A stretch of DNA of 64,000 nucleotides, taken from positions 2,976,001 through 3,040,000 of the forward strand of contig NC_008709.1 of NCBI RefSeq assembly GCF_000015285.1, given 5' to 3'. Every line of letters begins with the position of its first letter. Within the stretch, counting starts at the first letter, position 1. This document shows, piece after piece, positions 8,434 through 18,615 of the stretch. Both the position numbers and the translations under genes were made by a program. The DNA is from Psychromonas ingrahamii 37. GTDB lineage: Bacteria > Pseudomonadota > Gammaproteobacteria > Enterobacterales > Psychromonadaceae. Below the pieces are notes generated by a model. The model was given only the letters and a program-made list of their open reading frames with translations. It searched no databases and was not told the origin of the DNA.

Positions 8434-9894
8434 ATGAGTAATTCAGCACAAGAAACAACACAAAAAAACACCGGCGATCAGCCTACGTTATACTGGCACG
8501 ATTATGAAACCTTTGGACTTAATCCTGGAACAGATCGCCCTGCTCAATTTGCCGGTATTCGTACCGATCTCGATTTAAATATTATCTCTGAACCTGATGA
8601 ATGGTACTGCCGACCGCCCAATGACTACCTTCCAAATCCTGAAGCCTGCTTAATTACCGGGATCACACCACAACGTGCATTACAAAAAGGCATGGTAGAA
8701 AGTGAGTTTATTGCGCTTATTAATCAACGGTTCAGCCAGAAAAACACCTGTGTTGTGGGTTATAACAATATACGTTTTGATGATGAAATAACGCGCTTTA
8801 CGCTGTATCGAAATTTTCGCGATCCTTATCAGCGTGAATGGAAAAATGGCTGTTCGCGCTGGGATATTATCGATCTGGTAAGAGCTTGTTATGCTTTGCG
8901 TCCTGAGGGTATAAATTGGCCCGTCGATGAGAATGATGCACCCTCCTTTCGTTTAGAGTTGTTAACCAAAGAAAATGGCCTCGCGCACCAACAAGCGCAT
9001 GATGCAATGTCAGATGTTTATGCCACCATTGCCATGGCAAAGTTAATAAAAGAAACACATCCTAAGCTCTATGATTATTTCTTTGGCCTGCGTAAAAAAA
9101 ATAATGTTATGGCGCAACTTAAACTGGGGAGTAATACACCCGTAGTGCATGTTTCGGGAATGTTTCCAGCCCTCCAAGGCTGCGCATCCTACGTGATGCC
9201 TATCACGCAACATCCTTCTAATAAAAATGCCGTTATAGTCGTTGATTTAAATAAAGATTTAAGCGGGTTAGCAACACTTTCGATAGAACAAATACAAACC
9301 TACTTATATACCCCCAGTATTGATTTACCGGAAGGCATTGAACGACCCGCCATAAAATTAATCCATATTAATAAATGTCCTATTATTGCACCGGCAAAAA
9401 CATTAACCGAGGAACGTGCCGATCAATTGGGGATTGATCGAAAACAATGTCGACGTTCATTAGATTTTTTAAGTAACCAGCCAGAACTTGCAGAAAAACT
9501 ACAAAAGGTTTTTATACAGGAAACGCCGAGTACGGAAAATAAATCCGTGGAGGAGATGTTATATAGCGGAGGATTCTTGTCTGCGGCAGACAAAGCGCTA
9601 AGCGAAGAAGTTTGTAACAGCACTTGGCCAGCGTTAGGTAATAAAGAATTCAACTTTGAAGACGACCGATTAGGCATACTATTATGGCATTACAGGGCCA
9701 GAAATGCACCAGATTCATTGGATGTAGCAGAGCAGGAGAAATGGGCAAGGCACCGCCAAAATTATTTATTAGAAAACAGTGAAGCCTATATTGAAAAACT
9801 TGAAGCGCTTGCACTTGAAAATCAGAGCAATCCGGAAAAAATAGAATTATTGAAGCAACTATATGATTATTTGAATTATTTAAACTATGAATAA
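8434..9894 (+). CDS. sbcB: Exodeoxyribonuclease I
   Basis: A 486-residue 3'-to-5' single-strand DNA exonuclease of the DEDD superfamily, acting in recombination and mismatch repair. ExoI motif: YWHDYETFGLNP puts the first two metal ligands at D23 and E25. Further hallmarks are GYNNIRFDDE (third Asp) and AHDAMSDVYATI (fourth Asp with the conserved His). The C-terminal SH3-like and helical domains follow, as in the E. coli enzyme (475 residues). The start ATG is preceded by an A-rich leader without a strong Shine-Dalgarno sequence. No operon partner is evident. Confidence 0.95.
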   Translation: MSNSAQETTQKNTGDQPTLYWHDYETFGLNPGTDRPAQFAGIRTDLDLNIISEPDEWYCRPPNDYLPNPEACLITGITPQRALQKGMVESEFIALINQRFSQKNTCVVGYNNIRFDDEITRFTLYRNFRDPYQREWKNGCSRWDIIDLVRACYALRPEGINWPVDENDAPSFRLELLTKENGLAHQQAHDAMSDVYATIAMAKLIKETHPKLYDYFFGLRKKNNVMAQLKLGSNTPVVHVSGMFPALQGCASYVMPITQHPSNKNAVIVVDLNKDLSGLATLSIEQIQTYLYTPSIDLPEGIERPAIKLIHINKCPIIAPAKTLTEERADQLGIDRKQCRRSLDFLSNQPELAEKLQKVFIQETPSTENKSVEEMLYSGGFLSAADKALSEEVCNSTWPALGNKEFNFEDDRLGILLWHYRARNAPDSLDVAEQEKWARHRQNYLLENSEAYIEKLEALALENQSNPEKIELLKQLYDYLNYLNYE

Positions 9895-10018
9895 GCAACT
9901 GTTAACCTTAAAATTAATTAAGATTTAATGAGTAAAACGAATTCATATTTTAATCACTAGAAAAGCAAGCTAAGATTGTAATCAAACTTATTATTATTTT
10001 AGCTTCTTTCCTGGCAAT

Positions 10019-10294
10019 GTGCTGTTTTGCCAAAAAATGCAGATGAATTCATTACAGGCTCAGTATCAGTATCAGAAAAGGATTAAACAAAACTCTACGG
10101 CATTTTATTTAAATCCTGCTTTTCAAATTCCGGAAGCAACCTATTTATACTTGGACTCCATATTTACCTCTTTTTATCAAAAACTGTCTTTTAATACTTC
10201 AATAGCCAAAAGTACATTTAAAAGAAATGCTTATTATCAAGTTGTTGCTATTCCAACCAATGCAGAGGGGTTTAAACTGGAATTTTTTATTTAA
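10019..10294 (+). CDS. Hypothetical protein, possibly a frame-shifted secreted protein
   Basis: A 91-residue frame (GTG start) containing STAFYLNPAFQIPEA and TFKRNAYYQVVAIPTNAEG, which reads like a genuine folded domain. Just upstream, in another frame, is a signal-peptide-like stretch (LIIILASFLAMCCFA followed by K then NADEFITGSVSVSE). One or two indels would join them into a secreted protein of about 115 residues. No ATG introduces that stretch, so the locus may be a decaying gene. No family is recognised. Confidence 0.35.
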   Translation: MLFCQKMQMNSLQAQYQYQKRIKQNSTAFYLNPAFQIPEATYLYLDSIFTSFYQKLSFNTSIAKSTFKRNAYYQVVAIPTNAEGFKLEFFI

Positions 10295-10469
10295 AATCAA
10301 TAACAAGCGGGGTATAGAACGCTATAATGCTAAGTTATCGTAAAATCCTATATGCTATAACAAAATTTCATTTCATCACAATCAATAGATCCGTTATATT
10401 CGAGATGCTACTATATTGTCGCAATATTGCTGCAATATTAATAAATATTCAATAAAAAAAGGGAATGAC

Positions 10470-11441
10470 ATGTCAAACATATTTAGTGACCATTCACAAG
10501 CTATCGGCAAAACACCTCTGGTCCGCTTAAATAACGTTACATCTGGTAATGTTTTTGCAAAAATAGAAAGCCGTAACCCAAGCTTCAGTGTTAAATGCCG
10601 TATTGGTGCAAACATGATTTGGGACGCAGAGAAGAAAGGCACGTTAACTAAAGATGTTGAACTTGTTGAGCCTACAAGTGGAAATACCGGTATTGCGCTG
10701 GCGTTTGTTGCCGCTGCACGTGGTTATAAAATCACCTTAACGATGCCAAATACAATGAGTATTGAGCGTCGTAAGTTATTAAAAGCATTAGGGGCTAATT
10801 TAGTATTAACCGATGGCGCAAAAGGTATGAAAGGTGCGATTGCTGAAGCTGAAGCTATTGTGAGTACAGATCCTTCTAAATACTTGTTATTACAACAATT
10901 CGATAACCCAGCTAACCCTGAAATTCATGAAAAAACAACAGGTCCTGAAATTTGGAATGATACCGATGGCGAAATCGATGTATTTGTTGCTGGAGTGGGT
11001 ACTGGTGGGACAATCACAGGTGTCAGTCGTTATATTAAGCAGACTCAAGGTAAAGCAATTATTAGTGTTGCTGTTGAGCCAACAAACTCTCAGGTGATTG
11101 CACAAACGCTCGCCGGTGAAGAAGTCAAACCTGGCCCGCATAAAATTCAAGGTATTGGCGCTGGTTTTATTCCAAAGAATTTAGATCTTTCTTTAATTGA
11201 TCGTGTTGAAGCGGTCAGTAATGAAGATTCAATCGCAATGGCGCGTCGTTTAATGGAAGAAGAAGGTATTCTAGCAGGAATTTCATCGGGCGCTGCCGTT
11301 GTTGCTGCTGCTCGTTTAGCCGAGCTAGATGAATTTAAAGACAAAAACATTGTTGTTATTTTAGCAAGTGCAGCTGAACGTTATTTATCAAGCGCACTTT
11401 TTGCAGGTGCTTTTGAAGGTGAAAATTTCCCTTCAATATAG
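10470..11441 (+). CDS. cysK: Cysteine synthase A (O-acetylserine sulfhydrylase)
   Basis: A 323-residue PLP enzyme that makes cysteine from O-acetylserine and sulfide in the cytoplasm. The start at 10,470 is chosen over the upstream in-frame codon at 10,416. It has GGGA just upstream and yields the canonical N-terminus ([20 protein letters not shown]). The PLP lysine lies in [14 protein letters not shown], the substrate loop is [12 protein letters not shown] and the phosphate-binding loop is GTGGTITGV. Its place ahead of ptsH-ptsI-crr matches the conserved gammaproteobacterial order. In enterobacteria CysB controls it; no site is claimed here. Confidence 0.95.
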   Translation: MSNIFSDHSQAIGKTPLVRLNNVTSGNVFAKIESRNPSFSVKCRIGANMIWDAEKKGTLTKDVELVEPTSGNTGIALAFVAAARGYKITLTMPNTMSIERRKLLKALGANLVLTDGAKGMKGAIAEAEAIVSTDPSKYLLLQQFDNPANPEIHEKTTGPEIWNDTDGEIDVFVAGVGTGGTITGVSRYIKQTQGKAIISVAVEPTNSQVIAQTLAGEEVKPGPHKIQGIGAGFIPKNLDLSLIDRVEAVSNEDSIAMARRLMEEEGILAGISSGAAVVAAARLAELDEFKDKNIVVILASAAERYLSSALFAGAFEGENFPSI

Positions 11442-11446
11442 ACTGT

Positions 11447-11560
11447 GTTGAAATAACAGCGTTGTGAGTGAAGCATTTCCTCGCGACTTTTGAGCGAGTC
11501 TAGAGACAACTGAAGCAACTGCTTCTGGTATACCTTTAGATTCACTCGTATCATTTCAAC
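11447..11560. repeat. Nested inverted repeat downstream of cysK
   Basis: GTTGAAAT (11,447-11,454) pairs with ATTTCAAC (11,553-11,560), and inside it GAGTGAA (11,466-11,472) pairs with TTCACTC (11,541-11,547). The structure is about 114 bp long, too large for a simple terminator and without a T-tract. It may be an intergenic repeat element. The rest of 11,561-11,837 shows no gene. Confidence 0.5.
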
Positions 11561-11837
11561 GGTACTGCTAAGAGGCTATGAGCAGCAACCTAGACTGATT
11601 TGGGTATATCCCACCAAATTTAGAAAATATCATTTGTCAACCCCCTTTTCGCCCCTTTTTAACAAGACAAATCACAAAAAAACACAGTGAAATGAAATTA
11701 TTATCACTTCTAAGCAAAAATATATTGACCTATTCACCGTTTTTACGGAGTATCCTCATCATTTTTAGAATAACCAATGTCATCTGCCCGTTAATAATAA
11801 GGTTTTAACCCTTAATAACTAACTGGCAAACAAAAAC

Positions 11838-11866
11838 TTGACCTAGATTAACACCCGAGTTAACTT
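11838..11866 (+). promoter_or_regulatory. Candidate sigma-70 promoter of ptsH
   Basis: TTGACC (11,838-11,843) and TAACTT (11,861-11,866) are spaced 17 bp, about 110 bp before the ptsH start. The spacing is ideal but the -10 box is imperfect. Position and orientation fit the pts operon; no CRP or Cra site was convincingly seen. Confidence 0.35.
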
Positions 11867-11975
11867 TATTGGTTATTTTAAGTAACACAACAATATTTCT
11901 TTATTATCACATCACCTTATGATTTAGTAAGGTGATAAAATAACAACTAATTTCTCATAATATTAGGACATCACT

Positions 11976-12233
11976 ATGTTTGAACAAAAAGTAACTATCA
12001 CTGCACCAAACGGCCTTCATACTCGTCCAGCAGCACAATTTGTAAAAGAAGCTAAATCTTTTGAATCTGTCATTGCGGTTGAAGTTGGTGAAAAATCTGC
12101 GAGTGCCAAAAGTCTTTTTAAACTACAAACGTTAGGATTAACTCAGGGCACTGAAGTAAACATTAAAGCTGAAGGTAGCGATGAACAAAAAGCCGTTGAA
12201 GCACTGATTGAACTAATGGCCACTTTGGTATAA
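11976..12233 (+). CDS. ptsH: Phosphocarrier protein HPr
   Basis: An 85-residue cytoplasmic phosphocarrier of the PEP:sugar phosphotransferase system. It takes phosphate from enzyme I on His15 ([11 protein letters not shown]) and passes it to sugar-specific EIIA domains. Ser46 ([13 protein letters not shown]) is present, as in all HPr proteins. A TAGGACATC stretch gives a reasonable ribosome binding site. First gene of the ptsH-ptsI-crr cluster; full length and intact. Confidence 0.97.
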   Translation: MFEQKVTITAPNGLHTRPAAQFVKEAKSFESVIAVEVGEKSASAKSLFKLQTLGLTQGTEVNIKAEGSDEQKAVEALIELMATLV

Positions 12234-12259
12234 TTTCATTGTATAATTTGTAAATTTTA

Positions 12260-12323
12260 GGCTCTTTCTTATTGGATTACTGAAAAATAATCTTTTAATT
12301 ACAATTACTTATAGAAAGAGTCC
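12260..12323 (+). promoter_or_regulatory. Inverted repeat between ptsH and ptsI
   Basis: GGCTCTTTCT (12,260-12,269) pairs with AGAAAGAGTCC (12,313-12,323) around a 43-nt AT-rich loop, just upstream of the ptsI ribosome binding site. It is not followed by a T-tract, so it is more likely an mRNA-stability or attenuation element that sets HPr above enzyme I levels. That function is inferred from position alone. Confidence 0.4.
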
Positions 12324-12354
12324 AAATTTTAATTAGAACTTTAAAGGATGGATT

Positions 12355-14076
12355 ATGATATCTGGCATTCTAGCATCTCCTGGTATAACAATAGCGAAGG
12401 CATTATTATTACAGGAAGATGAAATTACCCTTAATAAGGCAAAAGTGAGTGATTCTGATAAAGAAATCGCACGTTTTAAAGACGGGCGGGCAAAAACATC
12501 AGCTCAACTTGAAATTATCAAACAACAAGCACTTGAAAAATTTGGCGAAGAAAAAGAGGCGATCTTTGAAGGCCATCTGATGCTACTTGATGATGAAGAG
12601 CTAGAAGAAGATATCGTTTCCCACATTCGTGAAAATAAATGCAGTGCTGATGTTGCGATTAATTCTATTTTTGAAGAAAATGCCAACATGCTTCAACAGC
12701 TAGAAGATCCTTACTTACGTGAACGTGCTTCTGATTTTCGTGATATCGGTAACCGTTTACTGAAAAATGTACTGGGTATCAAAATTGTTGATTTAAGTGA
12801 TATTACTGAAGAGGTTGTGTTAATTGCTAATGATTTAACACCATCAGAAACAGCACAAATCAACCTTGATAAAGTGCTGGGTTTTATCACTGATATTGGC
12901 GGCAGAACATCACATACTTCAATCATGGCACGTTCCCTCGAAATTCCTGCGATCGTTGGTACAAAAAATATTACTAAGCGTGTAAAAAATGGTGATTTAA
13001 TCATTTTAGATGCACTTAATAATAAAATTACTATTAATCCGACGAATGCGGAAATTGAAGAAGCGAAACGCATCAAAGCAGGCTTCTTGGCTGATAAAGC
13101 TGAACTTGCCAAATTGAAAGACTTGCCTGCAGTAACACTTGATGATCATCATGTGGAAGTTTGTGCCAATATCGGCAGTGTTAAAGATACTGAAGGTGCA
13201 AAACGTAATGGTGCTGAGGGTGTTGGTCTGTACCGCACTGAATTCTTATTTATGGATCGTGACCAGTTACCCACTGAACAAGAACAGTTTTTAGCTTATA
13301 AAGACGTTGTTGAAGCAATGGATGGTCAAGCTTGTATTATACGTACAATGGATATTGGTGGCGATAAAGATTTACCCTACCTTAATTTGCCAACAGAAAT
13401 GAATCCTTTCTTAGGATGGCGTGCAATCCGCATCTGTTTCGATCGACCAGAAATAATGAATCCTCAATTACGTGCTTTATTGCGTGCATCTTCATTTGGT
13501 AAAATTCGTATTATGTTCCCGATGATAATCTCAGTTGAAGAAATTCGTCGACTAAAAGAGATTTTGGATGAACTGAAAGAGGAACTTACTGCAGAAGGTG
13601 TCGATTTTGATAAAGAAATCGAAATCGGTGTTATGATCGAAACACCGGCAGCGGCAGCTATTGCGCATCACTTGATTAAAGAAGTTGATTTTTTCAGTAT
13701 TGGCACAAATGATTTAACCCAATACACCCTTGCTGTAGACCGCGGTAATGAACTTATCTCTGCTCTCTACAATCCAATGACACCTTCTGTATTAAGCATT
13801 ATCAAAACAGTGATTGATGCTTCTCATGCGGCAGGTAAATGGACGGGTATGTGTGGCGAATTAGCGGGTGATGAAAAAGCGACATTATTGTTAGTCGGCA
13901 TGGGCCTTGATGAGTTCTCCATGAGTGCTATGTCTATTCCAACGGTTAAGAAAATTATCCGTAACACTAATTATGCAGACGTAAAAGCACTTGCTGATCA
14001 AGCATTATCAGTCGCCACAGCAGCTGAAATTGAAGCCTTAGTTAAAGATTTCAACAAAACTAAAGGTATTAACTAA
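12355..14076 (+). CDS. ptsI: PTS enzyme I (phosphoenolpyruvate-protein phosphotransferase)
   Basis: A 573-residue cytoplasmic enzyme that transfers phosphate from PEP to HPr. The phosphohistidine is His187 in [13 protein letters not shown]. The PEP-binding TIM barrel follows with the signature [21 protein letters not shown] split across ~290-310 and the catalytic [19 protein letters not shown]. The C-terminal Cys region reads [17 protein letters not shown] precedes the ATG at 12,355. Length and motifs match E. coli enzyme I (575 residues). Confidence 0.97.
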   Translation: MISGILASPGITIAKALLLQEDEITLNKAKVSDSDKEIARFKDGRAKTSAQLEIIKQQALEKFGEEKEAIFEGHLMLLDDEELEEDIVSHIRENKCSADVAINSIFEENANMLQQLEDPYLRERASDFRDIGNRLLKNVLGIKIVDLSDITEEVVLIANDLTPSETAQINLDKVLGFITDIGGRTSHTSIMARSLEIPAIVGTKNITKRVKNGDLIILDALNNKITINPTNAEIEEAKRIKAGFLADKAELAKLKDLPAVTLDDHHVEVCANIGSVKDTEGAKRNGAEGVGLYRTEFLFMDRDQLPTEQEQFLAYKDVVEAMDGQACIIRTMDIGGDKDLPYLNLPTEMNPFLGWRAIRICFDRPEIMNPQLRALLRASSFGKIRIMFPMIISVEEIRRLKEILDELKEELTAEGVDFDKEIEIGVMIETPAAAAIAHHLIKEVDFFSIGTNDLTQYTLAVDRGNELISALYNPMTPSVLSIIKTVIDASHAAGKWTGMCGELAGDEKATLLLVGMGLDEFSMSAMSIPTVKKIIRNTNYADVKALADQALSVATAAEIEALVKDFNKTKGIN

Positions 14077-14161
14077 ATATTTAAACGAACTACAATGTAT
14101 ATAAAAACAAAAATAGTTCATTTAAAAAATATAACTATTAACAATAATAGGGAGTTCGACT

Positions 14162-14671
14162 ATGGGTTTTTTTGATTCATTAAAAAAAGCGGTTTCAGGT
14201 AACACTGCAACTGAAAACACAATCAATCTGATTGCGCCAATTTCTGGTGAAATTGTAGCGATTGAAGATGTGCCTGATGTTGTTTTTGCTGAAAAAATAG
14301 TGGGTGATGGTATTGCCATTCGTCCTACCGGCAACAAAATGGTTGCTCCTTGTGACGGAACAATTGGTAAAATATTTGAAACAAATCATGCATTCTCGCT
14401 TGAATCTGACACGGGTATTGAGCTTTTTGTGCATTTCGGTATTGATACTGTTGAGCTGAAAGGTAAAGGTTTTACACGTATTGCTGAAGAAGGCCAAAAA
14501 GTAAAAATGGGTGATACCATTATTGAGTTTGATCTTGCATTTCTGACTGAAAAAGCAAAATCAATCCTGACGCCTATTGTTATCTCAAACATGGATGAAA
14601 TTAAAGAACTGCAAAAAATGTCTGGTACTGTTGTAGTTGGAATTGATCCTGTCCTTAAAATAGTTAAATAA
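14162..14671 (+). CDS. crr: PTS glucose-specific EIIA component
   Basis: A 169-residue cytoplasmic EIIA-Glc. His91 in [12 protein letters not shown] is the phosphorylation site and His76 in [10 protein letters not shown] is the conserved partner. It accepts phosphate from HPr, passes it to EIIB domains, and in relatives regulates adenylate cyclase and non-PTS permeases. An ATAGGGAG-type ribosome binding site precedes it. A strong terminator follows immediately, closing the ptsH-ptsI-crr unit. Confidence 0.96.
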   Translation: MGFFDSLKKAVSGNTATENTINLIAPISGEIVAIEDVPDVVFAEKIVGDGIAIRPTGNKMVAPCDGTIGKIFETNHAFSLESDTGIELFVHFGIDTVELKGKGFTRIAEEGQKVKMGDTIIEFDLAFLTEKAKSILTPIVISNMDEIKELQKMSGTVVVGIDPVLKIVK

Positions 14672-14691
14672 ACGAAATTTTTTTAACTTTT

Positions 14692-14717
14692 AAAAGAGTC
14701 GCTGATGCGACTCTTTT
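14692..14717 (+). terminator. Rho-independent terminator after crr
   Basis: AAAAGAGTCGC / GCGACTCTTTT form an 11-bp stem with a four-base TGAT loop, ending in a T-run. It lies 21 bp after the crr stop codon. Confidence 0.9.
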
Positions 14718-14786
14718 AGTTTCTGTGCTGATCTTATTATTATTAATTGTTACAATATTTTAACTATTATTGCTAACGAGTAAAAA

Positions 14787-15137
14787 ATGAACACCACACT
14801 TTATGGCATTCCCAATTGCGATAGCGTTAAAAAAGCCCGAAAATGGCTTGAGCAAAACAACTTACCTTATACTTTCCATGATTACCGTAAAGACGGTTTA
14901 GATAAAACCCTGCTTGACTCTTTTTTAGAAAATATTGAGTGGACAGATCTTATTAACAAACGCAGCACCAGCTTCAGGCAACTGACGGCTGAACAGAAAG
15001 AAAATTTATCTGCCGAAACTGTCATCGCACTCTTTATAGCATTCCCAACATTAATCAAGCGCCCTCTTCTGCGCCATAATAATCACTATCAGCTAGGTTT
15101 TAACATCGATACTTACCAAACTCTATTTTCATTATAA
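14787..15137 (+). CDS. yffB: ArsC/Spx-family reductase YffB
   Basis: A 116-residue thioredoxin-fold protein of the ArsC/Spx family. The N-terminal motif [16 protein letters not shown] holds the single conserved cysteine (residue 11). The [15 protein letters not shown] and PTLIKRPLL segments are diagnostic of YffB-type proteins. It lies ten bases upstream of dapE, the same arrangement as in E. coli. The substrate is not well established; YffB relatives have been suggested to act with glutathione. Confidence 0.88.
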   Translation: MNTTLYGIPNCDSVKKARKWLEQNNLPYTFHDYRKDGLDKTLLDSFLENIEWTDLINKRSTSFRQLTAEQKENLSAETVIALFIAFPTLIKRPLLRHNNHYQLGFNIDTYQTLFSL

Positions 15138-15147
15138 AGGAAACATT

Positions 15148-16281
15148 ATGTCAGACAGCCCAGTTTTGGCTCTTTTAAAAGACTTAATAAGCCGACGTTC
15201 GATTACCCCAAGCGACGAAGGGTGCCAGCAGTTATTAATATCTAGACTTGAAAAATTAGGCTTTGAGTGTGAAGTAATGATCTTTGCAGATACTACCAAT
15301 TTATGGGCACGCAGAGGCACAGAAAAACCGCTTTTTTGTTTTGCGGGACACACCGATGTGGTACCAACCGGCCCTGAAGAAAATTGGACTTACCCTCCCT
15401 TTGAGCCAACCGTTGTCGATGGTTTTTTATTTGGCCGTGGCGCTGCGGATATGAAAAGTGGTATTGCCGCTTTTATCATTGCGTTAGAGCAGTTCATCAA
15501 AGCACACCAGGATCACCAGGGTTCCATTGCCTTACTTATCACCAGCGATGAAGAGGGACCTTTTATCAACGGCACAGTGCGCGTAATTGAAACACTTGAA
15601 GCGCGCAATGAAAAAATAGATTATTGTATTGTTGGAGAGCCCTCAAGCACAGAGCATGTGGGTGATACTATTAAAAATGGTCGCAGAGGGTCATTAACGG
15701 CCGATTTAACCATTAATGGCGTACAGGGTCACGTGGCTTACCCGCACATGGTCGAAAACCCTATTCATACCTGCATCGGACCGCTCACTGAGTTATCACA
15801 GATGGAGTGGGATAAGGGTAATAAGTATTTCCCACCAACCAGTTTTCAGGTAACCAATTTTAATGCTGGCACGGGCGCGAGTAATGTTGTTCCTGGAGAA
15901 GCACAGATTCAGTTTAATTTTCGTTATTCGACCGAGTTAACAGCCGAGATGATAATTGCACGTGTGGTAGCTATTTTGCAAAAACATAAGCTTAATTACC
16001 AGATTAAGTGGACTTATAACGGCTCACCATTTATTACCCAACCAGGTTCGTTGACTAATGCCGTAAGTGAGGCTATCTTTGCTGTCAATGGATTAACAAC
16101 TGAGCTTTCCACCAGTGGTGGGACCTCCGATGCACGTTTTATTGCACCGACAGGAGCGCAAGTTGTTGAACTGGGTCCCGGCAATAAAACCATTCACAAA
16201 GTGAATGAATCAGTAAAAATTGCCGACCTGGAGGAGCTGGTACATATTCACCGGCTGACTCTGGAAAAATTGTTAACATGA
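15148..16281 (+). CDS. dapE: Succinyl-diaminopimelate desuccinylase
   Basis: A 377-residue zinc enzyme of the M20 fold that hydrolyses N-succinyl-LL-diaminopimelate in lysine and peptidoglycan precursor synthesis. Metal and catalytic motifs: [36 protein letters not shown] and [12 protein letters not shown], with the C-terminal [11 protein letters not shown]is ligand. AAAGGA precedes the ATG. Its last four bases overlap the start of the M15 peptidase gene (ATGA), which indicates coupled translation. Confidence 0.96.
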   Translation: MSDSPVLALLKDLISRRSITPSDEGCQQLLISRLEKLGFECEVMIFADTTNLWARRGTEKPLFCFAGHTDVVPTGPEENWTYPPFEPTVVDGFLFGRGAADMKSGIAAFIIALEQFIKAHQDHQGSIALLITSDEEGPFINGTVRVIETLEARNEKIDYCIVGEPSSTEHVGDTIKNGRRGSLTADLTINGVQGHVAYPHMVENPIHTCIGPLTELSQMEWDKGNKYFPPTSFQVTNFNAGTGASNVVPGEAQIQFNFRYSTELTAEMIIARVVAILQKHKLNYQIKWTYNGSPFITQPGSLTNAVSEAIFAVNGLTTELSTSGGTSDARFIAPTGAQVVELGPGNKTIHKVNESVKIADLEELVHIHRLTLEKLLT

Positions 16282-16949
16282 TAGCTGAGCAATTAACCGG
16301 TCAAGTGTATTCACATTTGACCCAACTTTCAGATGATCTTTATGTGCATAAACAGGTTGTCTCTGCTTTTAAGGGACTGCAACTCGCAGCACAAAAAGCC
16401 GGATTTAATCTGCAAATAGCCAGTGGATTTCGTAGTTTTGAACGGCAGCAATTAATCTGGAATAATAAATTTTCAGGCAAAACCAAGATATTGAATAAAG
16501 ATGGGCACCCCTTAGCAATAGAGACACTCTCTGAGGTTGAAAAATTATTTGCCATTCTCCACTGGTCTGCTTTACCGGGTACCAGTCGCCATCATTGGGG
16601 AACCGATTTTGATATTTTTGATCCAAATTGCCTTCCGGCGGGAAAAAAATTACAATTAACTGTCAGTGAATACAGTGAAGCAGGCTACTTTTTTGAACTC
16701 TCTCAATGGCTCTCAGAGAATATGAAATCCTTTGGATTTTATCGACCGTACCAAAAATATAACGGTGGAGTGGCTATTGAACCTTGGCATATAAGCTATT
16801 TTCCAATTGCTCAGCAGGCTATTGAACAATTGGATCAGTCCCTTATAGAAGGAACAATTTCACACCATAATGTATTGGCTAAATCGCTTATATGCGAACA
16901 ATTGCCCATTATATATGAGCAATTTATCTGTAATATAGGAACACCCTAA
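16278..16949 (+). CDS. M15-family D-alanyl-D-alanine carboxypeptidase-like protein
   Basis: A 223-residue VanY/M15B zinc peptidase. The metal site is visible as [13 protein letters not shown] (S-x-H-x(6)-D) and EPWHISYF (E-x-W-H). Members trim D-Ala-D-Ala ends of peptidoglycan peptides. There is no clear signal peptide at this N-terminus, which is unusual for a periplasmic enzyme, so either an alternative route or cytoplasmic recycling is possible. Coupling to dapE suggests a shared role in cell-wall precursor turnover. Confidence 0.88.
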   Translation: MIAEQLTGQVYSHLTQLSDDLYVHKQVVSAFKGLQLAAQKAGFNLQIASGFRSFERQQLIWNNKFSGKTKILNKDGHPLAIETLSEVEKLFAILHWSALPGTSRHHWGTDFDIFDPNCLPAGKKLQLTVSEYSEAGYFFELSQWLSENMKSFGFYRPYQKYNGGVAIEPWHISYFPIAQQAIEQLDQSLIEGTISHHNVLAKSLICEQLPIIYEQFICNIGTP

Positions 16950-16972
16950 TAACGAAATAAAAAAGGAAGGTT

Positions 16973-17332
16973 ATGAAAGAAAAACGGGAATTTCCACGTG
17001 TTCAACATATTGGGTCTTGTATATTGAGCCGTGAAGGCGCAACAGATTTAGAAACATGGCAGACTAAAATATTAGATATAACGGCTCAGGGAGCTTCAAT
17101 TGAATGTCCTGACACTTGGCCAGGTCTTCCAGATGATAACGTCCGCATGACGTTAACACAGGAAGGGGGAGACATCGAGCTCAAATTGAGTGGTATGATT
17201 GTGCATCAACGACTAGGTGTTTTAGGCATTAAGTTTTTAACGGTAAGTGTAGACAATTTGGCTCATTTGCAACGTATTATTGAACTTGATATAGCGAATA
17301 AAATAAAGACAAATGAATCAATTAATGTCTAA
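16973..17332 (+). CDS. PilZ-domain protein
   Basis: A 119-residue single-domain PilZ protein. The c-di-GMP signature is partly met: an RxxxR-like element at the N-terminus (KREFPRVQ) and a DITAQGASIE strand matching (D/N)-x-(S/T)-x-x-G. Such proteins respond to cyclic di-GMP and control motility or surface behaviour. AAGGAAGG precedes the ATG. It is 23 bp after the M15 peptidase gene and may be cotranscribed with it. No GGDEF or EAL gene is nearby. Confidence 0.8.
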   Translation: MKEKREFPRVQHIGSCILSREGATDLETWQTKILDITAQGASIECPDTWPGLPDDNVRMTLTQEGGDIELKLSGMIVHQRLGVLGIKFLTVSVDNLAHLQRIIELDIANKIKTNESINV

Positions 17333-17362
17333 TACAGATCAATTATTATCTATGACATAGTG

Positions 17363-17401
17363 CTATACCCTATTGCTTAATTAACAATTTATAGGGTATA
17401 G
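17363..17401 (+). terminator. Hairpin after PilZ gene
   Basis: CTATACCCTAT (17,363-17,373) pairs perfectly with ATAGGGTATAG (17,391-17,401), a stem of 11 bp with a 17-nt loop. No strong T-tract follows, so termination is likely but not certain. It separates the dapE-PilZ unit from the convergent serB gene. Confidence 0.6.
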
Positions 17402-17469
17402 ACGCATTTTGATTCAAACCTCAAACTTATCGCCCCCTCTGTTGCAATTACCCCTCTTAAAATTGAAGT

Positions 17470-18513
17470 TTAATGCCAATGAGTGCCCTTATTGGCACTT
17501 AAAATGCCCAATACCCCATACAAATCCAAATGGTTCAGTGATACTGCTGCTTTTTCTTGTACTATTGGTTTGGCATGTATGGCAATACCCATCGCCGACG
17601 CCTGCAGCATCATTAAATCATTAGCCCCATCACCAATAGCAACGGTTTGTGATATTGGAATATCAAAGCGCTCCATTAATTCAGACAGTGTCCGTGCCTT
17701 GACGCTGGCGTTAACTATTTCACCAACAACTTGACCAGTTAAATGATGATCGACAACTTCCAGGGTGTTTGCGACAGCCATATCAAAACCGTGGTCGTCT
17801 TTTAAGCGATCTGCAAAATAGTTAAACCCACCTGAAGCAATAGCCACTTTCCAACCACTTTTCTTTAAGCCCTTGATGAGTTCAAGCAAGCCCGGCATCA
17901 AGGGCATATTATCTGCAACCTCTTTTAAAATTGAAACAGGTGCCCCTGCTAATTTACCAACTCGTGTCCTTAAGCTTTCATTAAAATCTATTTTTCCCTG
18001 CATCGCCAAAGCCGTTACTGCTGATACCTGCTCGCCAACACCAAACAGTCGTGCAATTTCATCGATACACTCTATTTGAATAGTGGTAGAGTCCATGTCC
18101 ATCAAGACTAAACCTGGTTTACCCCAGTCAGGGAAATTTTTCATCAACGCAAAATCTAACTTAAACCTTGCTGCAAAATTATCTAACTTAACCTTTAAAG
18201 AGGAAGGGAAAGCATTTAAAGAAAAACACATAACCACTGTATTTTCTATTATTTCAGGTGCAAATAATTGTATCGTATCGATTTTTTCATTTTCTAAAAA
18301 GGTGAGTAGGTTATGTAAATCTAATGTTGTAAATTGTTTGCCCATCACAATAAGTTCTGCTTTCACTGTAAAATCAGAAAGTAATACTTGCGTTAAGTTT
18401 CCTTGATGGTAAAAGAGATTTTCTAATTCATTAAGATCTTCTTTTAAACAATCTCGCCATTGAATCAGTGATTGAGAATTTGAAGGGTTACAAAGATTTT
18501 TGATTACTTTCAC
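17470..18513 (-). CDS. serB: Phosphoserine phosphatase
   Basis: A HAD-family enzyme that makes serine from phosphoserine. Motif I is LVLMDMDSTTI, with the nucleophile Asp; the cap starts at ECIDEIARLFG; motif II is VAIASGGFNYF; motif III/IV is AIGDGANDLMML. The N-terminal ~110 residues form the extra SerB regulatory domain. The frame is open up to 18,621, but that would overlap the divergent gene. I favour the GTG at 18,513 (347 residues), which begins just before the recognisable domain; an ATG at 18,579 is the alternative. Divergence from the ytjB-like gene matches E. coli. Confidence 0.92.
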   Translation of the reverse strand: MKVIKNLCNPSNSQSLIQWRDCLKEDLNELENLFYHQGNLTQVLLSDFTVKAELIVMGKQFTTLDLHNLLTFLENEKIDTIQLFAPEIIENTVVMCFSLNAFPSSLKVKLDNFAARFKLDFALMKNFPDWGKPGLVLMDMDSTTIQIECIDEIARLFGVGEQVSAVTALAMQGKIDFNESLRTRVGKLAGAPVSILKEVADNMPLMPGLLELIKGLKKSGWKVAIASGGFNYFADRLKDDHGFDMAVANTLEVVDHHLTGQVVGEIVNASVKARTLSELMERFDIPISQTVAIGDGANDLMMLQASAMGIAIHAKPIVQEKAAVSLNHLDLYGVLGILSANKGTHWH

Positions 18514-18615
18514 TGTAAAATACCTACACCTAAATGGGTTTAAATTATGGCTAACACCATAACTATTGCGATTTATCATTGCAAGTTTTACCCGCCAGTT
18601 CTTGAGGAATAATAA

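Noticed and set aside
12504..13112. Minus-strand frames inside ptsI with poly-Ser content
   Set aside because: Antisense shadows of a conserved gene; no ribosome binding sites.
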